The position numbers were made by a program, and so were the translations under genes. From assembly GCA_038530555.1 (NCBI GenBank), contig JBCBCN010000006.1, positions 197,527 through 261,526 on the forward strand: 64,000 bases of DNA, given 5' to 3'. A model generated the notes under the pieces. That model worked only from the letters and a program-made list of their open reading frames with translations. It ran no database searches and was not told the DNA's origin. Positions 34,119-43,368 of the stretch are shown in pieces. This DNA comes from HKCCE3408 sp038530555 (GTDB lineage: Bacteria; Pseudomonadota; Alphaproteobacteria; Rhodobacterales; Rhodobacteraceae). Position 1 is the stretch's first letter. The number at the start of each line of letters is the position of its first letter.

Positions 34119-35321
34119 ATGCCCGTCGCGGTGACACTGCTCAACGGCTTTCTCGGGGCCGGAAAGACCACGCTCTTGCAGAGCCTCTTGGTCCAGGCTC
34201 GCGAGATGCGCGGCGTCACGCTTGGCGTGATCGTCAACGAAATGAGCACGCTCGATGTGGATGGTGCGATCCTCGATACCAGCGAAGTGATCGCGCGCAA
34301 AAGCCCGCATCTGGCCTCGATCCCAGGCAAAAGCATTAGCAGTGATGAAGGCCTGAGTCTCTTTCGCGCCGCCGTCGATCAAGTCCTGGCTGATGGCGTG
34401 GTCACGCATCTGATCATCGAGACTTCCGGCAGCACCCATCCCTGGCCCCTTTTGCAGGCGATCCAGAACATGGCTGAGCTGCGCCTGCACGGCGTGCTCT
34501 CCGTGGTCGACACGGTCGTGCTGCACCAAGACCACGACATGGGCCGCGCCATCGGGCCCATCGCCCGGGACAACCTGGCCGAAGGACGGCGCGGGGTGGC
34601 CAACCTTTTGGCCGAGCAAGTGATGTTCGCCACCCGCGTCCTGCTGAGCAAATCCGACAAGGTGCCGCGCGAGGTCCTCCAAGAGGTGGCCCAAGCCATC
34701 CATCCGCTGAACCCCCGCGCGGATATCCTGGCCATGCAATGGGGCAATCTGAGCCTGGAGAAGATCATCGCGATGCCGCTCTACGATTATGAGCGGGTCA
34801 AGAAGCTCGGTCGGGAACTGACGCAAGGGGCGGGGGCTGCGGCCATCGCCGATCCCGAAAGCTATAAGATCGGCCACCGCGTTCTCCGCGACCCGCGCCC
34901 GTTTCATCCCCAGCGACTTTATCAAGTCTATACCCAATCGCTTGGGGTGGGCATCTACCGCTCCAAGGGCTTTTTCTGGCTGCCAACTCGGGACAACCTG
35001 ATGCTGCTGTGGAACCAGACCGCTGGAAGCGTGGGCCTGGAGATTGTGAACTATTGGAAGATTAGCGCGCTGGAAGATGACAGTCTAAATCTCGCCGAGT
35101 GGGAGAAGGAGGCGATGCGCGCAAAGCTTTCCGAGGCGCACCCCCTTTTTGGCGACAGGCGATGTCAGTTGACGGTGATCGGGGATGAGTTTGGCTTGGA
35201 CGCGTTCGTGGCGGATCTGGAGGGGTGTTTTTGCACCGATGCCGAGATCGCGGCTTGGCAGAACGGCGAGGATTTCCCCGATCCCTGGCCCAAGACAGTC
35301 GCCACTTTGAGCACGGCTTGA
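34119..35321 (+). CDS. COG0523 (CobW-like) GTPase lacking CxCC
   Basis: A 400-residue G3E-family GTPase and presumed metallochaperone. Walker A is GFLGAGKTT (residues 10-18), the Mg/switch strand VIVNEMSTLDVDGAIL, HLIIETSGSTHPWPLL, LLSKSDK for the guanine base, and a CobW C-terminal domain (YQVYTQSLGVGIYRSKGFFW). The metal-binding CxCC expected between the NE motif and the IETSG motif is absent: the stretch reads RKSPHLASIPGKSISSDEG. The cargo could be cobalt (it follows a corrinoid importer) or zinc (Zur-like palindrome upstream). Confidence 0.85.
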   Translation: MPVAVTLLNGFLGAGKTTLLQSLLVQAREMRGVTLGVIVNEMSTLDVDGAILDTSEVIARKSPHLASIPGKSISSDEGLSLFRAAVDQVLADGVVTHLIIETSGSTHPWPLLQAIQNMAELRLHGVLSVVDTVVLHQDHDMGRAIGPIARDNLAEGRRGVANLLAEQVMFATRVLLSKSDKVPREVLQEVAQAIHPLNPRADILAMQWGNLSLEKIIAMPLYDYERVKKLGRELTQGAGAAAIADPESYKIGHRVLRDPRPFHPQRLYQVYTQSLGVGIYRSKGFFWLPTRDNLMLLWNQTAGSVGLEIVNYWKISALEDDSLNLAEWEKEAMRAKLSEAHPLFGDRRCQLTVIGDEFGLDAFVADLEGCFCTDAEIAAWQNGEDFPDPWPKTVATLSTA

Positions 35322-35348
35322 GGCCACCTGCCCAAAGCGCGATTTGAC

Positions 35349-36632
35349 TTACGAGCCCTGGAGAGTTTTGACCGCGTGCTGGACCGCGTCGCGCGTCTGG
35401 GCGAGATCTTCTGCGGTGATCGCCAGCGATGGATAGAGCTTGCCTGGCGATTTGAATATGCCGTGACGCCGGAGGGAAGCGTTGTAGGCGGCGTTGCGCG
35501 ACGGATCATCATGCTGCGCACTGCGATAGTCGCGGCAGTGCGCGTCGGTGAAAAAGATGTCGAACAGCGTTTCGTCGCCGCAAATCTGATGCGGGATCCC
35601 CGCTTTGGTCAGGGCCTCGGATTGCATGCTCTGAAGCTGACGGCCAATGGCGCGTAGGCGATCATACTGACCCTCGCGGCGCAGCACTTCCATAGTCTTA
35701 AGCCCGGCAACGGCTGCGATCGGGTTGCCCGACAGTGTGCCCAACTGCATCAGCCATTTCTCGGCGCCAACGATCGACTTGTCGAAATGGGCCATGATCT
35801 CGGCACTGGCGCCAAGGGCGGCAAGTGGGAAGCCGCCGCCGATGATTTTGCCCAGGGTGCAGATATCAGGCGTGACGCCATAGTACTCCTGCGCGCCGCC
35901 ATAGGCGAGGCGGAAGCCGGTGACGATCTCATCGAAAATCAACAGGACATGGTGACGGTCGCACAGATCGCGCAGGCCTTGGAGGAAACCGGGCTCTGGC
36001 GGAATGATCCGCTGAAGCGGCTCGGCGATGATGGCCGCGATGTCATTGTGCTCAAGAAGCAGCGTCTCGACCGCTGCCAGATCGTTGAAGGGTGCGATCA
36101 GCATTTGCTCAGCGACGGCCTGCGGGATGCCAGCGCTGTCCGGTACGGCTTGCGGGAAGTTCACCCGCGCTTCGGGCGCCAGGCTCATCTGGGCCTCAGC
36201 GCTCATGCCGTGATAGCCGCCCTCGAATTTCAGGATCTTGTCGCGGCCGGTATAGGCCCGGGCCAAGCGGATCGCGTACATATCCGCCTCTCCGCCGGAA
36301 GCCACAAAGCGGACTTGTTCGCAGCAGGGCACGGCATCGACGATCGCTTCGGCCAATTCGACGCCTTTGGAATTGTTGGCAAAGAACGTCGTGCCTTGGG
36401 GGAGTTGTTCGAGAACGGCCTCCATCACTTCCGGATGGCCATGGCCTAGGAGCATCGGGCCCGAGCCGATCAGGTAGTCGATATATTCCTGACCATCCTC
36501 GTCCCAGACGCGGCTGCCCTCGCCGCGCGCGATCACGATGCCTGGGTCGAAATTGCCGAAACCACCTGCGGGCAGGACGGCGCGGGCGCGGGCGATCCAA
36601 TCGGCTTGAGAGGTGAGTTTTTGCATGATCAC
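35349..36632 (-). CDS. Class-III PLP-dependent aminotransferase (HemL-like)
   Basis: A 427-residue enzyme of the glutamate-1-semialdehyde aminomutase/omega-aminotransferase fold. Seen: VLPAGGFGNFDPGIVIARGE, FVASGGEADMYAIRLARAYTG, GGYHG, LLIFDEIVTGFR, and the PLP lysine motif TLGKIIGGGFPLAALG. True HemL is a housekeeping enzyme; the last place in a betaine-type catabolic operon argues for transamination of an amino acid or semialdehyde intermediate. The GTG at 36632 overlaps the upstream stop (GTGA); ATG 36626 is the alternative. Confidence 0.83.
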   Translation of the reverse strand: MIMQKLTSQADWIARARAVLPAGGFGNFDPGIVIARGEGSRVWDEDGQEYIDYLIGSGPMLLGHGHPEVMEAVLEQLPQGTTFFANNSKGVELAEAIVDAVPCCEQVRFVASGGEADMYAIRLARAYTGRDKILKFEGGYHGMSAEAQMSLAPEARVNFPQAVPDSAGIPQAVAEQMLIAPFNDLAAVETLLLEHNDIAAIIAEPLQRIIPPEPGFLQGLRDLCDRHHVLLIFDEIVTGFRLAYGGAQEYYGVTPDICTLGKIIGGGFPLAALGASAEIMAHFDKSIVGAEKWLMQLGTLSGNPIAAVAGLKTMEVLRREGQYDRLRAIGRQLQSMQSEALTKAGIPHQICGDETLFDIFFTDAHCRDYRSAQHDDPSRNAAYNASLRRHGIFKSPGKLYPSLAITAEDLAQTRDAVQHAVKTLQGS

Positions 36633-37732
36633 TCAAGCTCCAGAACGGGGTGGCCGAGAACGTCCAAATCTGGCGTAACCCCCAATCCTGCGCCGTCGGG
36701 CGGCGCGATGCGGCCATAGTGGCGCACCGGACAATCGGGCGCCACGCGCGGGCCGACATAGTACGACAGATCGCAGGTGTTCAGAAGCGCGCCCTGGGGT
36801 GTCGAGGCGGCGAAATGCAGCGACGCGGCGGTCACGATGTCCGAGCCCCAGGTGCATTCAGCGCAGATCTCCGCGCCCAGATGCACGGTCAGATCGCGGG
36901 CACGGCGCATGGCCGACAGACCGCCAAACTTGGAGAGCTTAAGCGCGACGGCGTCCAGCACGCCAAGCTCGGCTGCCCGCATGAGGGAGGCCAGGTCATG
37001 CGCGCCCTCGTCGATCTTCATCGGCAGGCCAGTGGCTTGCCGGACGGCGGCGCAATCCTCAAGCCGTTTGCAAGGCTGCTCTAGCATGATGTCGAGATGC
37101 GCCACCGCGCGGCCCGTGCGGGTCGCGTGAAGCTTGCTGGCGCCGCAATTCCAATCGCCATAGACCAGCGGCCCGGGCCCGACGGCCTCCCGCACTTTGA
37201 TCAGCCGTTCGGCATCGGCGGATGGGTCGGCGTCGGTGCCAAGCTTGGCCTGGAACTGACGGATGCCCGTGGCATATGCCTCGCGCGCGATGCGGGCCAT
37301 CTCGTCCGGAGCGATACAGGTGATCGAGTGATAAAGCGGCATATCGGCCCGCATTCGCCCGCCCAAAAGCGCATAGAGCGGCATATTGGCGGCCTGGCCG
37401 AAGAGATCCCAGATCGCCATATCGACGATGGATTTGGCGTGCAGATGCCCCGGGAGCACCGTGTCGAGCTTGCGCATCAGACCATCGGCGCCGATGGGCG
37501 ACGCGCCAAGGATATGCGGCGCCAATTCCGTCACCGCACTTGGCACGCCATCGGCAAAGGCCGGGAGGTAATGCGGGATCGGACAGACCTCACCCCAGCC
37601 TTTGAGCCCGCTATCGGTATCCAGGCAGAGCACATGGGATTTGACCGTGTCGCAGGTCTTTCCCTCCGCCATATAGTAGGTCTCGTGGCTGGTCAGGTCG
37701 ACGGACCAAAGGGTAATGCGGGTGATCTTCAT
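36629..37732 (-). CDS. Enolase-superfamily enzyme, HpbD/cis-3-hydroxyproline dehydratase-like (copy 1)
   Basis: A 367-residue mandelate-racemase/muconate-lactonising-type enzyme. Catalytic lysines K163 (FQAKLG) and K265 (LKLSKFGG) sit at the numbering I recall for hydroxyproline-betaine 2-epimerase HpbD. The metal ligands are D193, E218 and D241. The N-terminal capping domain (GWGEVCPIPHYLPAFADG) sets specificity. Known relatives epimerise betaines at C2 or dehydrate cis-3-hydroxy-L-proline. It overlaps both neighbours by four bases. Which of the two reactions it performs cannot be read from the sequence. Confidence 0.8.
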   Translation of the reverse strand: MKITRITLWSVDLTSHETYYMAEGKTCDTVKSHVLCLDTDSGLKGWGEVCPIPHYLPAFADGVPSAVTELAPHILGASPIGADGLMRKLDTVLPGHLHAKSIVDMAIWDLFGQAANMPLYALLGGRMRADMPLYHSITCIAPDEMARIAREAYATGIRQFQAKLGTDADPSADAERLIKVREAVGPGPLVYGDWNCGASKLHATRTGRAVAHLDIMLEQPCKRLEDCAAVRQATGLPMKIDEGAHDLASLMRAAELGVLDAVALKLSKFGGLSAMRRARDLTVHLGAEICAECTWGSDIVTAASLHFAASTPQGALLNTCDLSYYVGPRVAPDCPVRHYGRIAPPDGAGLGVTPDLDVLGHPVLELE

Positions 37733-38835
37733 GCGTAGACCGCAACAGGGTCGCCCAGTATGTTTTCGTCAGGGTGAACGCCCAGTCCCGGCCCCTCTGG
37801 CAAGTGCAGATGGCCGTCTTGATTTCGCGGCCCGCGCCCGCCGGCCACATCCACCGTGATCATGTCTTGGCAGGCCCAAACGGCGTGACAGTGAGCGTCT
37901 GGTATCGTTGCGGCGAGATGCAGGGCCTCAGTATCGGCAAGCACCGTGCCGCCCGTCGCCATCACGAACATATCGATCCCATGGGCCAGCGCCACGTCGC
38001 GCATGCGGGCTGCCTTGGTCAGTCCGCCGACCCGGTTGAGCTTGATCCCAAAGATCTCGGCGATGCCATCACGCGCGATGCGGGCGGCATCTTGCAGCGT
38101 GACCAGAGTTTCATCGACCGAGACGGGGCTCGCATGTTTGCCCGCAATGGCGGCGATGTCGTCGAGGGTTTCGCAGGGCTGTTCGAACATCACATGGAGG
38201 TCTTCGCAGGCGGACATGACCCTAAGCGCCTGTTGCCGGGTCCAGCCGCGATTGACGTCATAAAGGACGATCTCACCGCGCTTGCGATAGGCTTCGACAT
38301 CGCGGATGCGGGCAATATCTCGCGCCACGTTGCCGCCGATCTTCACAGAATGGGCGATGTAGCCGCGCGCCCGGTAGCGGTCGATGACGGCGCGGGTGTC
38401 TTCCAACGTCTTGGCCCCGACCGAGGACGCGATGGGTTTGGGCGTCCGTGACCCGCCGCCCATAAGATCGGCGATGGGCAGTCCAGCCGCCTGGCCCGCG
38501 ATGTCCCAGCAGGCCATATCGATCGGGCTTTTGGCATAAAGATGCCCCGGTAGGGCCGTGTCCATCGCCCGTTCCACATCAAGCAAGCGCCGCGGATCCA
38601 GGCCGATCACAAAGGGGGCTATCGTCTCAAGCCCCGCCCGAATGCCTGGGCCATGGGCGGGCACATAGGTATGGCCCCAAGGTGTTCCTTCGCCCCAACC
38701 CGTGAGGCCCGCATCAGTCTCAAGCTTCACGAAGGTCGCATCGAGCGTTTCGAATTTGAGCCGCCCGCCGGAGAGCCAATAGGGATGCTCGAGCGGTAGA
38801 TCGACTTGGTAAACGGAGATGCGCTGGATCTTCAC
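37729..38835 (-). CDS. Enolase-superfamily enzyme, HpbD/cis-3-hydroxyproline dehydratase-like (copy 2)
   Basis: A 368-residue paralogue of the next gene, only moderately similar. Catalytic lysines are K165 (SVKIGG) and K265 (IKLNRVGG); metal ligands D193, E218 and D241. The 20s loop differs (EHPYWLSGGRLKFET), as does the 50s loop (GHTYVPAHGPG), so it likely acts on a different substrate or isomer. Four-base overlaps on both sides place it in the same tightly coupled operon. Confidence 0.8.
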   Translation of the reverse strand: MKIQRISVYQVDLPLEHPYWLSGGRLKFETLDATFVKLETDAGLTGWGEGTPWGHTYVPAHGPGIRAGLETIAPFVIGLDPRRLLDVERAMDTALPGHLYAKSPIDMACWDIAGQAAGLPIADLMGGGSRTPKPIASSVGAKTLEDTRAVIDRYRARGYIAHSVKIGGNVARDIARIRDVEAYRKRGEIVLYDVNRGWTRQQALRVMSACEDLHVMFEQPCETLDDIAAIAGKHASPVSVDETLVTLQDAARIARDGIAEIFGIKLNRVGGLTKAARMRDVALAHGIDMFVMATGGTVLADTEALHLAATIPDAHCHAVWACQDMITVDVAGGRGPRNQDGHLHLPEGPGLGVHPDENILGDPVAVYA

Positions 38836-39932
38836 GGGATGACCACGATGTTGCCGGTATGGACCTTGTCGATGAAGGCCTGCTGGCCCGTATGGAAGTC
38901 TTCCAGCGGGTAGGTCGCGGCGAGCATCGGGTTGACCTCACCGGCCTCGATGTAGCGGACGAGGTTTTTGAAGGTGTGCGGTGGGTTCACGGTTGAGCCG
39001 AAAAAGCTCAGGTCCATCAGGTAGAGGGTCCGCATGTCGAGCGTCACCATCGGCCCCGCGATCGCGCCCGAGGTGACGTAGCGCCCGCCGCGCTCTAGCA
39101 CGTCGAGGAGCGTTCCGAAATAATCCCCCGCGACGATGTCAGCCACGACCGTCACCCTGTCGCGCCCGATGACCGATTGCAGCGCGGCTTTGAGGTCTTC
39201 CGGCGCGCGGGGCAGGATCGCGTCGGGGCCGCATTTCGCGACGTCTTCGTGCTTGGCGGAAGAGGCAAGTGCGACCACGTGCGCGCCACGGCGTTTGGCC
39301 AGTTGGATCAGTGCGCCGCCGACGCCGCCCGAGGCGCCGGTAACGAGGACCACGTCGTCCGCCCCAACGCCCGCCTTGTCCAGCATGCCCTCGGCGGTGG
39401 CGTAGGAGCATGAGAACGTGGCCAGTTCCGCATCGCTCAGATCGCTGTCTACAGCGGCGACATTGCGGTGGTCGATCACGGTGTATTCAGCATAGCCGCC
39501 ATCGGCCTCGGACCCGAAATAGCCGGTTTTGTGCATGTTGAGTGGGTCGTCCCAGTCGCGCAGCCAATTATCGGTGATCACGCGTTTGCCGATCAGGCCC
39601 TGGTCCGCCTGAGGTCCGGCCGCCACGACAACGCCGCAGACATCCGCGCCCTGAATGCGCGGAAAGCTGATGCCCGCCCCGCCCCAAGTGTTGTCGGCCT
39701 TGCCGTCTAACTGCGCATAGGCTCCGCCGGTCGTGGCCTCGGTCACGGATTTCGAGTACCAGCCCGCGCGCGTGTTCACATCCGTATTGTTCATGCCAGT
39801 AGCGAGAACTTTTATAAGAACTTCGCACGGCCTAGGCTCCGGTACGGGCCAGGCGGCCTCAAATTCCAGCGCATCGAGGCCGCCATGCCGCTTCAAGACA
39901 ACGGCGCGCATCGTTTTGGGGATCTTGCTCAT
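38832..39932 (-). CDS. Zinc-independent MDR family dehydrogenase
   Basis: A 366-residue medium-chain dehydrogenase/quinone-oxidoreductase-like protein. The GroES-like N-terminal half contains GMNNTDVNTRAGWY, FPRIQGADVCGVVVAAG; the cofactor half contains VLVTGASGGVGGALIQLAKRRGA. The catalytic-zinc cysteine and histidine of classical alcohol dehydrogenases are not in place, so NADPH-dependent reduction or a zinc-less dehydrogenation is expected. It overlaps the genes on both sides, so it belongs to the same pathway. Confidence 0.82.
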   Translation of the reverse strand: MSKIPKTMRAVVLKRHGGLDALEFEAAWPVPEPRPCEVLIKVLATGMNNTDVNTRAGWYSKSVTEATTGGAYAQLDGKADNTWGGAGISFPRIQGADVCGVVVAAGPQADQGLIGKRVITDNWLRDWDDPLNMHKTGYFGSEADGGYAEYTVIDHRNVAAVDSDLSDAELATFSCSYATAEGMLDKAGVGADDVVLVTGASGGVGGALIQLAKRRGAHVVALASSAKHEDVAKCGPDAILPRAPEDLKAALQSVIGRDRVTVVADIVAGDYFGTLLDVLERGGRYVTSGAIAGPMVTLDMRTLYLMDLSFFGSTVNPPHTFKNLVRYIEAGEVNPMLAATYPLEDFHTGQQAFIDKVHTGNIVVIP

Positions 39933-42415
39933 TGCGCGGGTTCGAGTACGGCGTCTGTGCGGGGCAAGAGGCTTTCAGGGTCATAGGCCGGCGCGCCCAG
40001 AACCCGCGCGGCGCGGGGTTGCCCGTGAATGAGGACCTCCAAGGCCGTGCCCGGCTTGGCTGCGTGGGGTTTGAGATAGGCGAAGGCCAGGATCTTGCCC
40101 AGAGTTGGCCCGTAGGCGACCGAAGCCGTGGAGCCGACGACCTGGCCATCAAGGATCACGGCCTCGCCGCCATGGCCGTCAGCCACCCCGTCGGGTTCAA
40201 TCTCCAGATAGGCGCAGAGCCAAGGCAGATCGGTGTTCAGTGTTGCGTCCCGGCCCAGATAGGCCTTGTCTGTGCGCGCAAAACGCAGAACATCCGCCTC
40301 GGCGAGCGTGACCTCGTTCGTCAATTCACCGGCCCCTTTGAAGCCTTTCTCCATCCGCATCACGTTCATCGCGAAGGAGCCGTAATCGGCAATGCCATAG
40401 GCCTCTCCAGCGGACCAAAGCGCTTGATAGACATCGACGAGGGCGGCGTTCGGCATATGGAACTCCCACCCCAGCTCCCCGGCATAGGACATGCGGAATG
40501 CCCAGATCTTGTGGCCCGCCAAGGTGATCTCCTGGGCGGAGAGCCAGCGGAAGCTCTGATTGTCGAGAGGCGCATCTGTGCACGCGGCCAACACGTCGCG
40601 GGACCGCGGACCATTAAGCGAGAGCGCCGACCACTCGGCGGATAGCGCTGTGACGGTGGCCCTGTCCGCGCCCTTGTGCTGGGCCAGGTGATCCAGCAGG
40701 CGTTGCTCGAAGAAGGCCGCGCATACGAGGTAGAAGCGATCACCTTTTTGATCGCCGATCGCTCCGCTGCTTGAGGCGGAAGCCGTGCGCACGATCGTCG
40801 TCTCAAGCTCGATCCGACCGCGCCGGTTGAGCATATGGTTCAGAGCGATCGAGCCCGTTTTCTGCGGCATGCGGTTGGCCGTGAGGCGATCGAGCAGCGC
40901 GTAGGCGTCGGGGCCCTCAACCAGGACCTTGGTGAAGGCGGTGACATCCATGATACCCACGCGCTCCCGCACGGCCCTGACCTCGGCCGCGACCATGTCG
41001 TCAACCGGCGTGCGGTTGAAGCTGTAGTGGTCTTTCTGCGCGATGCCCCGCGCGAAAAAGCGCGGGCGTTCGAAGCCGTAGACCTCTTCGTGGACGGCAC
41101 CTTTGGCCTTCAGCATATCATGGATACCCGAGGGTTTGATCGGGCGGCCCGCCAGGCGGTTGAAATGCGGGAAGGGGATTTCGTGGCGCAGGCAATAATC
41201 CTCGCGCGCTTTGACCACTTGCCAATCCTTAGTGGCGTAGCTGCCGAAGCGTCTGGGGTCATAGTCGCGCATGGAGATGTCGGCGGCGCCGTGCACCATC
41301 CAGCGGGCGAGCTCACGGCTGAGGCCCGGCCCCCAGCCGATGCCGATTTGCGTGCCGCAGCAACACCAGTAATTGCGTACACCCGGCGCGGGGCCAATGA
41401 GCGGGTTGCCATCGGGCGGGTGGGAAATGGCTCCGTGCACCTCACGTTGAATGCCGAGCTCAGCAAAGATCGGCATGCGGTTCAGGCTTTCCTCCAGGTA
41501 AGGCATCACCCGGTCGTAGTCGGCATCAAAGAGCCAATTCTCATACTCCCAAGGGCAATGGTCATGCCAGACGGAGTTGGGGTTTTCCTTCTCGTAGATC
41601 CCGATCAGGCCACGCTTTTGCTCCATCCGGATATAGCCCGAGACCTTTTTGTCATCGCGGATCACCGGCAATTCGGTCTCGAGATCGGCGAATTCTGGCA
41701 CGGGCTCGGTCACGAAGTAATGGTGCGTCATCGATGTCATCGGGAGCTGCAGCCCCGACCATTCGCCCATCTGGCGGGCATAGGTGCCGCCCGCATTGAC
41801 GACATGTTCGCAGCGGATCGTGCCTTGCGCGGTTTCGACGAGCCATTCGCCGCTTTCGGCCTGCATGATGTTAGTGGCCTGGCAGTGGCGGATGATCTGC
41901 ACGCCCTTTTGCCGGGCGCCTGCGGCCATCGCCATGGTCACATTGGTGGGATCGGCATGGCCATCGTTGGGCGTGTGGAGCGCGCCGAGGACGCCCTCGA
42001 GATTATAGAATGGATGCAGCTTGGCCACGTCCTCGGGTCCCACAAGCTCGATGTTGAAACCAAGCGAGCGCCCCACGGACAGAGTATGGCGCAGCCAGTC
42101 CATCTCATCTTGCGTATAGGCAAGCCGGAACGAGCCGCAGCCATGCCAGGTGACAGGCTGACCCGTCTCAGCCTCCAGCGCACCGGAATAAAGACCGATA
42201 TTGTAATCGACGCATTTGCCTAGGCTAAAACTGCTGGTGGAATGGGTGATCTGACCGGCGGCATGCCAAGTGCTCCCGCTGGTGAGTTCGGCCTTTTCCA
42301 GCAAGACGGTCTCGGCACCCCATCCCTCATGGGCAAGGTGATAGGCGAGGCCCACTCCCATGATCCCGCCGCCGACAATGACGACACGGGCCTGACGGGG
42401 AAGCTCTGCGGGCAT
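39929..42415 (-). CDS. FAD-dependent N-methyl amino acid dehydrogenase (dimethylglycine dehydrogenase family, GcvT fusion)
   Basis: An 828-residue protein. The N-terminal FAD domain reads VVIVGGGIMGVGLAYHL, with the motif GSTWHAAG whose H51 matches the histidine covalently bound to FAD in mammalian DMGDH. The C-terminal half (about 430-828) is a GcvT/folate-binding aminomethyltransferase fold (ALNHMLNRRGRIELETTIVR, FHMPNAALVDVYQALW). The family removes N-methyl groups and passes formaldehyde to tetrahydrofolate. It is the first gene of the minus operon, facing the RpiR regulator; GTG/ATG overlaps continue downstream. Confidence 0.88.
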   Translation of the reverse strand: MPAELPRQARVVIVGGGIMGVGLAYHLAHEGWGAETVLLEKAELTSGSTWHAAGQITHSTSSFSLGKCVDYNIGLYSGALEAETGQPVTWHGCGSFRLAYTQDEMDWLRHTLSVGRSLGFNIELVGPEDVAKLHPFYNLEGVLGALHTPNDGHADPTNVTMAMAAGARQKGVQIIRHCQATNIMQAESGEWLVETAQGTIRCEHVVNAGGTYARQMGEWSGLQLPMTSMTHHYFVTEPVPEFADLETELPVIRDDKKVSGYIRMEQKRGLIGIYEKENPNSVWHDHCPWEYENWLFDADYDRVMPYLEESLNRMPIFAELGIQREVHGAISHPPDGNPLIGPAPGVRNYWCCCGTQIGIGWGPGLSRELARWMVHGAADISMRDYDPRRFGSYATKDWQVVKAREDYCLRHEIPFPHFNRLAGRPIKPSGIHDMLKAKGAVHEEVYGFERPRFFARGIAQKDHYSFNRTPVDDMVAAEVRAVRERVGIMDVTAFTKVLVEGPDAYALLDRLTANRMPQKTGSIALNHMLNRRGRIELETTIVRTASASSSGAIGDQKGDRFYLVCAAFFEQRLLDHLAQHKGADRATVTALSAEWSALSLNGPRSRDVLAACTDAPLDNQSFRWLSAQEITLAGHKIWAFRMSYAGELGWEFHMPNAALVDVYQALWSAGEAYGIADYGSFAMNVMRMEKGFKGAGELTNEVTLAEADVLRFARTDKAYLGRDATLNTDLPWLCAYLEIEPDGVADGHGGEAVILDGQVVGSTASVAYGPTLGKILAFAYLKPHAAKPGTALEVLIHGQPRAARVLGAPAYDPESLLPRTDAVLEPAQ

Positions 42416-42473
42416 GGCCGATTCCTTTTGGGCGGATTTCTTCTCGACAGGCTAGGGGAACGTTCGTACCATC

Positions 42474-42489
42474 GTCAATCATGAATGAC
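42474..42489. promoter_or_regulatory. Near-palindrome over the RpiR start codon
   Basis: GTCAATCATGAATGAC is palindromic at 14 of 16 positions and spans the ATG at 42481. A second small palindrome, GAACGTTC, lies near 42458. Both sit in the 65-base divergent gap, the natural place for RpiR operators. Confidence 0.35.
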
Positions 42490-43368
42490 ACAAATGTATC
42501 ATATACGATTCTCGAGCGCTTGGCGGACGAACTGACCGACCTGACGCCCGAGGCGCGCAAGGCCGCGACCTATGTGCTGGAGAACCCGAACGAAGTGGGC
42601 GTCTCAACAGTGCGAGAGATTGCCGAGGCCGCGAATGTGAAGCCCAACACCTTCGTGCGCATGGCGCGCCAGGTGGGCTTTGAGGGCTACGAAGATTTCC
42701 GGGTGCCGTTTCGCGACGCGATCCGCAACGGCGGGGCCGATTTCCCCGACCGCGCGCGCTGGCTCCAAGACATGCGAAAGTCCGGCGAAATGGGCGGGCT
42801 CTATGCCGATATGGTGCAAGAAGTTTTGCGCAATATCGAAGAGACCTTTGCCGGGATTTCCGCCGAAGACCTCAAAGCAGCCGCTTTGACAATTTGGAAT
42901 TGCCGCTCTGTCTTTGTGCTGGGCGTGGGCGTGAACAATGCCAATGCGCGCAATTTCACCTATCTTGCTTCAACCGGCATGACGCAGTTTCACGCAATCC
43001 CAGGCACAGGCTCCACCGCCATTGATGATCTAGCCTGGGCCGATGAGCGCGACGTGCTGATCGCGATGACCTGCAAACCTTATCGCTGCGAAGTTGTTGA
43101 AGCTGTCGAACATGCGCAATCCCAAGGCCTCAAGACGGTCTGCATCTCAGACAGCCGCGCAAGTCCGATCCTTCGCGGCGCGGATCATGCCTTTCAGGTC
43201 ACCTGCGACACGCCGCAGTTTTTCCCTTCTTCGGTGAGCACAATCGCCCTTTTGGAAACGCTGCTGTCATTTGTGATCGCGGTCTCGAGTGACGAGATCG
43301 TCGAACGCGTCACCACATTCCACAAACGCCGTCACGCGCTTGGCATTTATCATTCGGAGGAGACATGA
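42481..43368 (+). CDS. MurR/RpiR family transcriptional regulator
   Basis: A 295-residue regulator. The N-terminal HTH_6 domain (about 1-80) contains LTPEARKAATYVLENPNEVGVSTVREIAEAANVKPNTFVRMAR. The C-terminal SIS domain (about 125-265) has CRSVFVLGVGVNNANARNFTYL and VLIAMTCKPYRCEVVEAVEHA. SIS domains usually bind phosphosugars, but in roseobacters such regulators often flank betaine-demethylating enzymes. Its stop overlaps the Rieske gene start (ATGA), so it heads the plus operon and is presumably autoregulated. Confidence 0.87.
   Translation: MNDTNVSYTILERLADELTDLTPEARKAATYVLENPNEVGVSTVREIAEAANVKPNTFVRMARQVGFEGYEDFRVPFRDAIRNGGADFPDRARWLQDMRKSGEMGGLYADMVQEVLRNIEETFAGISAEDLKAAALTIWNCRSVFVLGVGVNNANARNFTYLASTGMTQFHAIPGTGSTAIDDLAWADERDVLIAMTCKPYRCEVVEAVEHAQSQGLKTVCISDSRASPILRGADHAFQVTCDTPQFFPSSVSTIALLETLLSFVIAVSSDEIVERVTTFHKRRHALGIYHSEET

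Noticed and set aside
35349..36632. Housekeeping glutamate-1-semialdehyde aminomutase (hemL)
   Set aside because: The fold is shared, but the gene is the last of a catabolic operon, and alphaproteobacteria normally make 5-aminolevulinate through HemA (ALA synthase).
40835..42223. Long plus-strand reading frame (462 codons) opposite the FAD/GcvT gene
   Set aside because: It lies wholly antisense to a well-recognised 828-residue enzyme; its product is His/Gly/Arg-rich without any domain, as expected from high-GC shadow frames.
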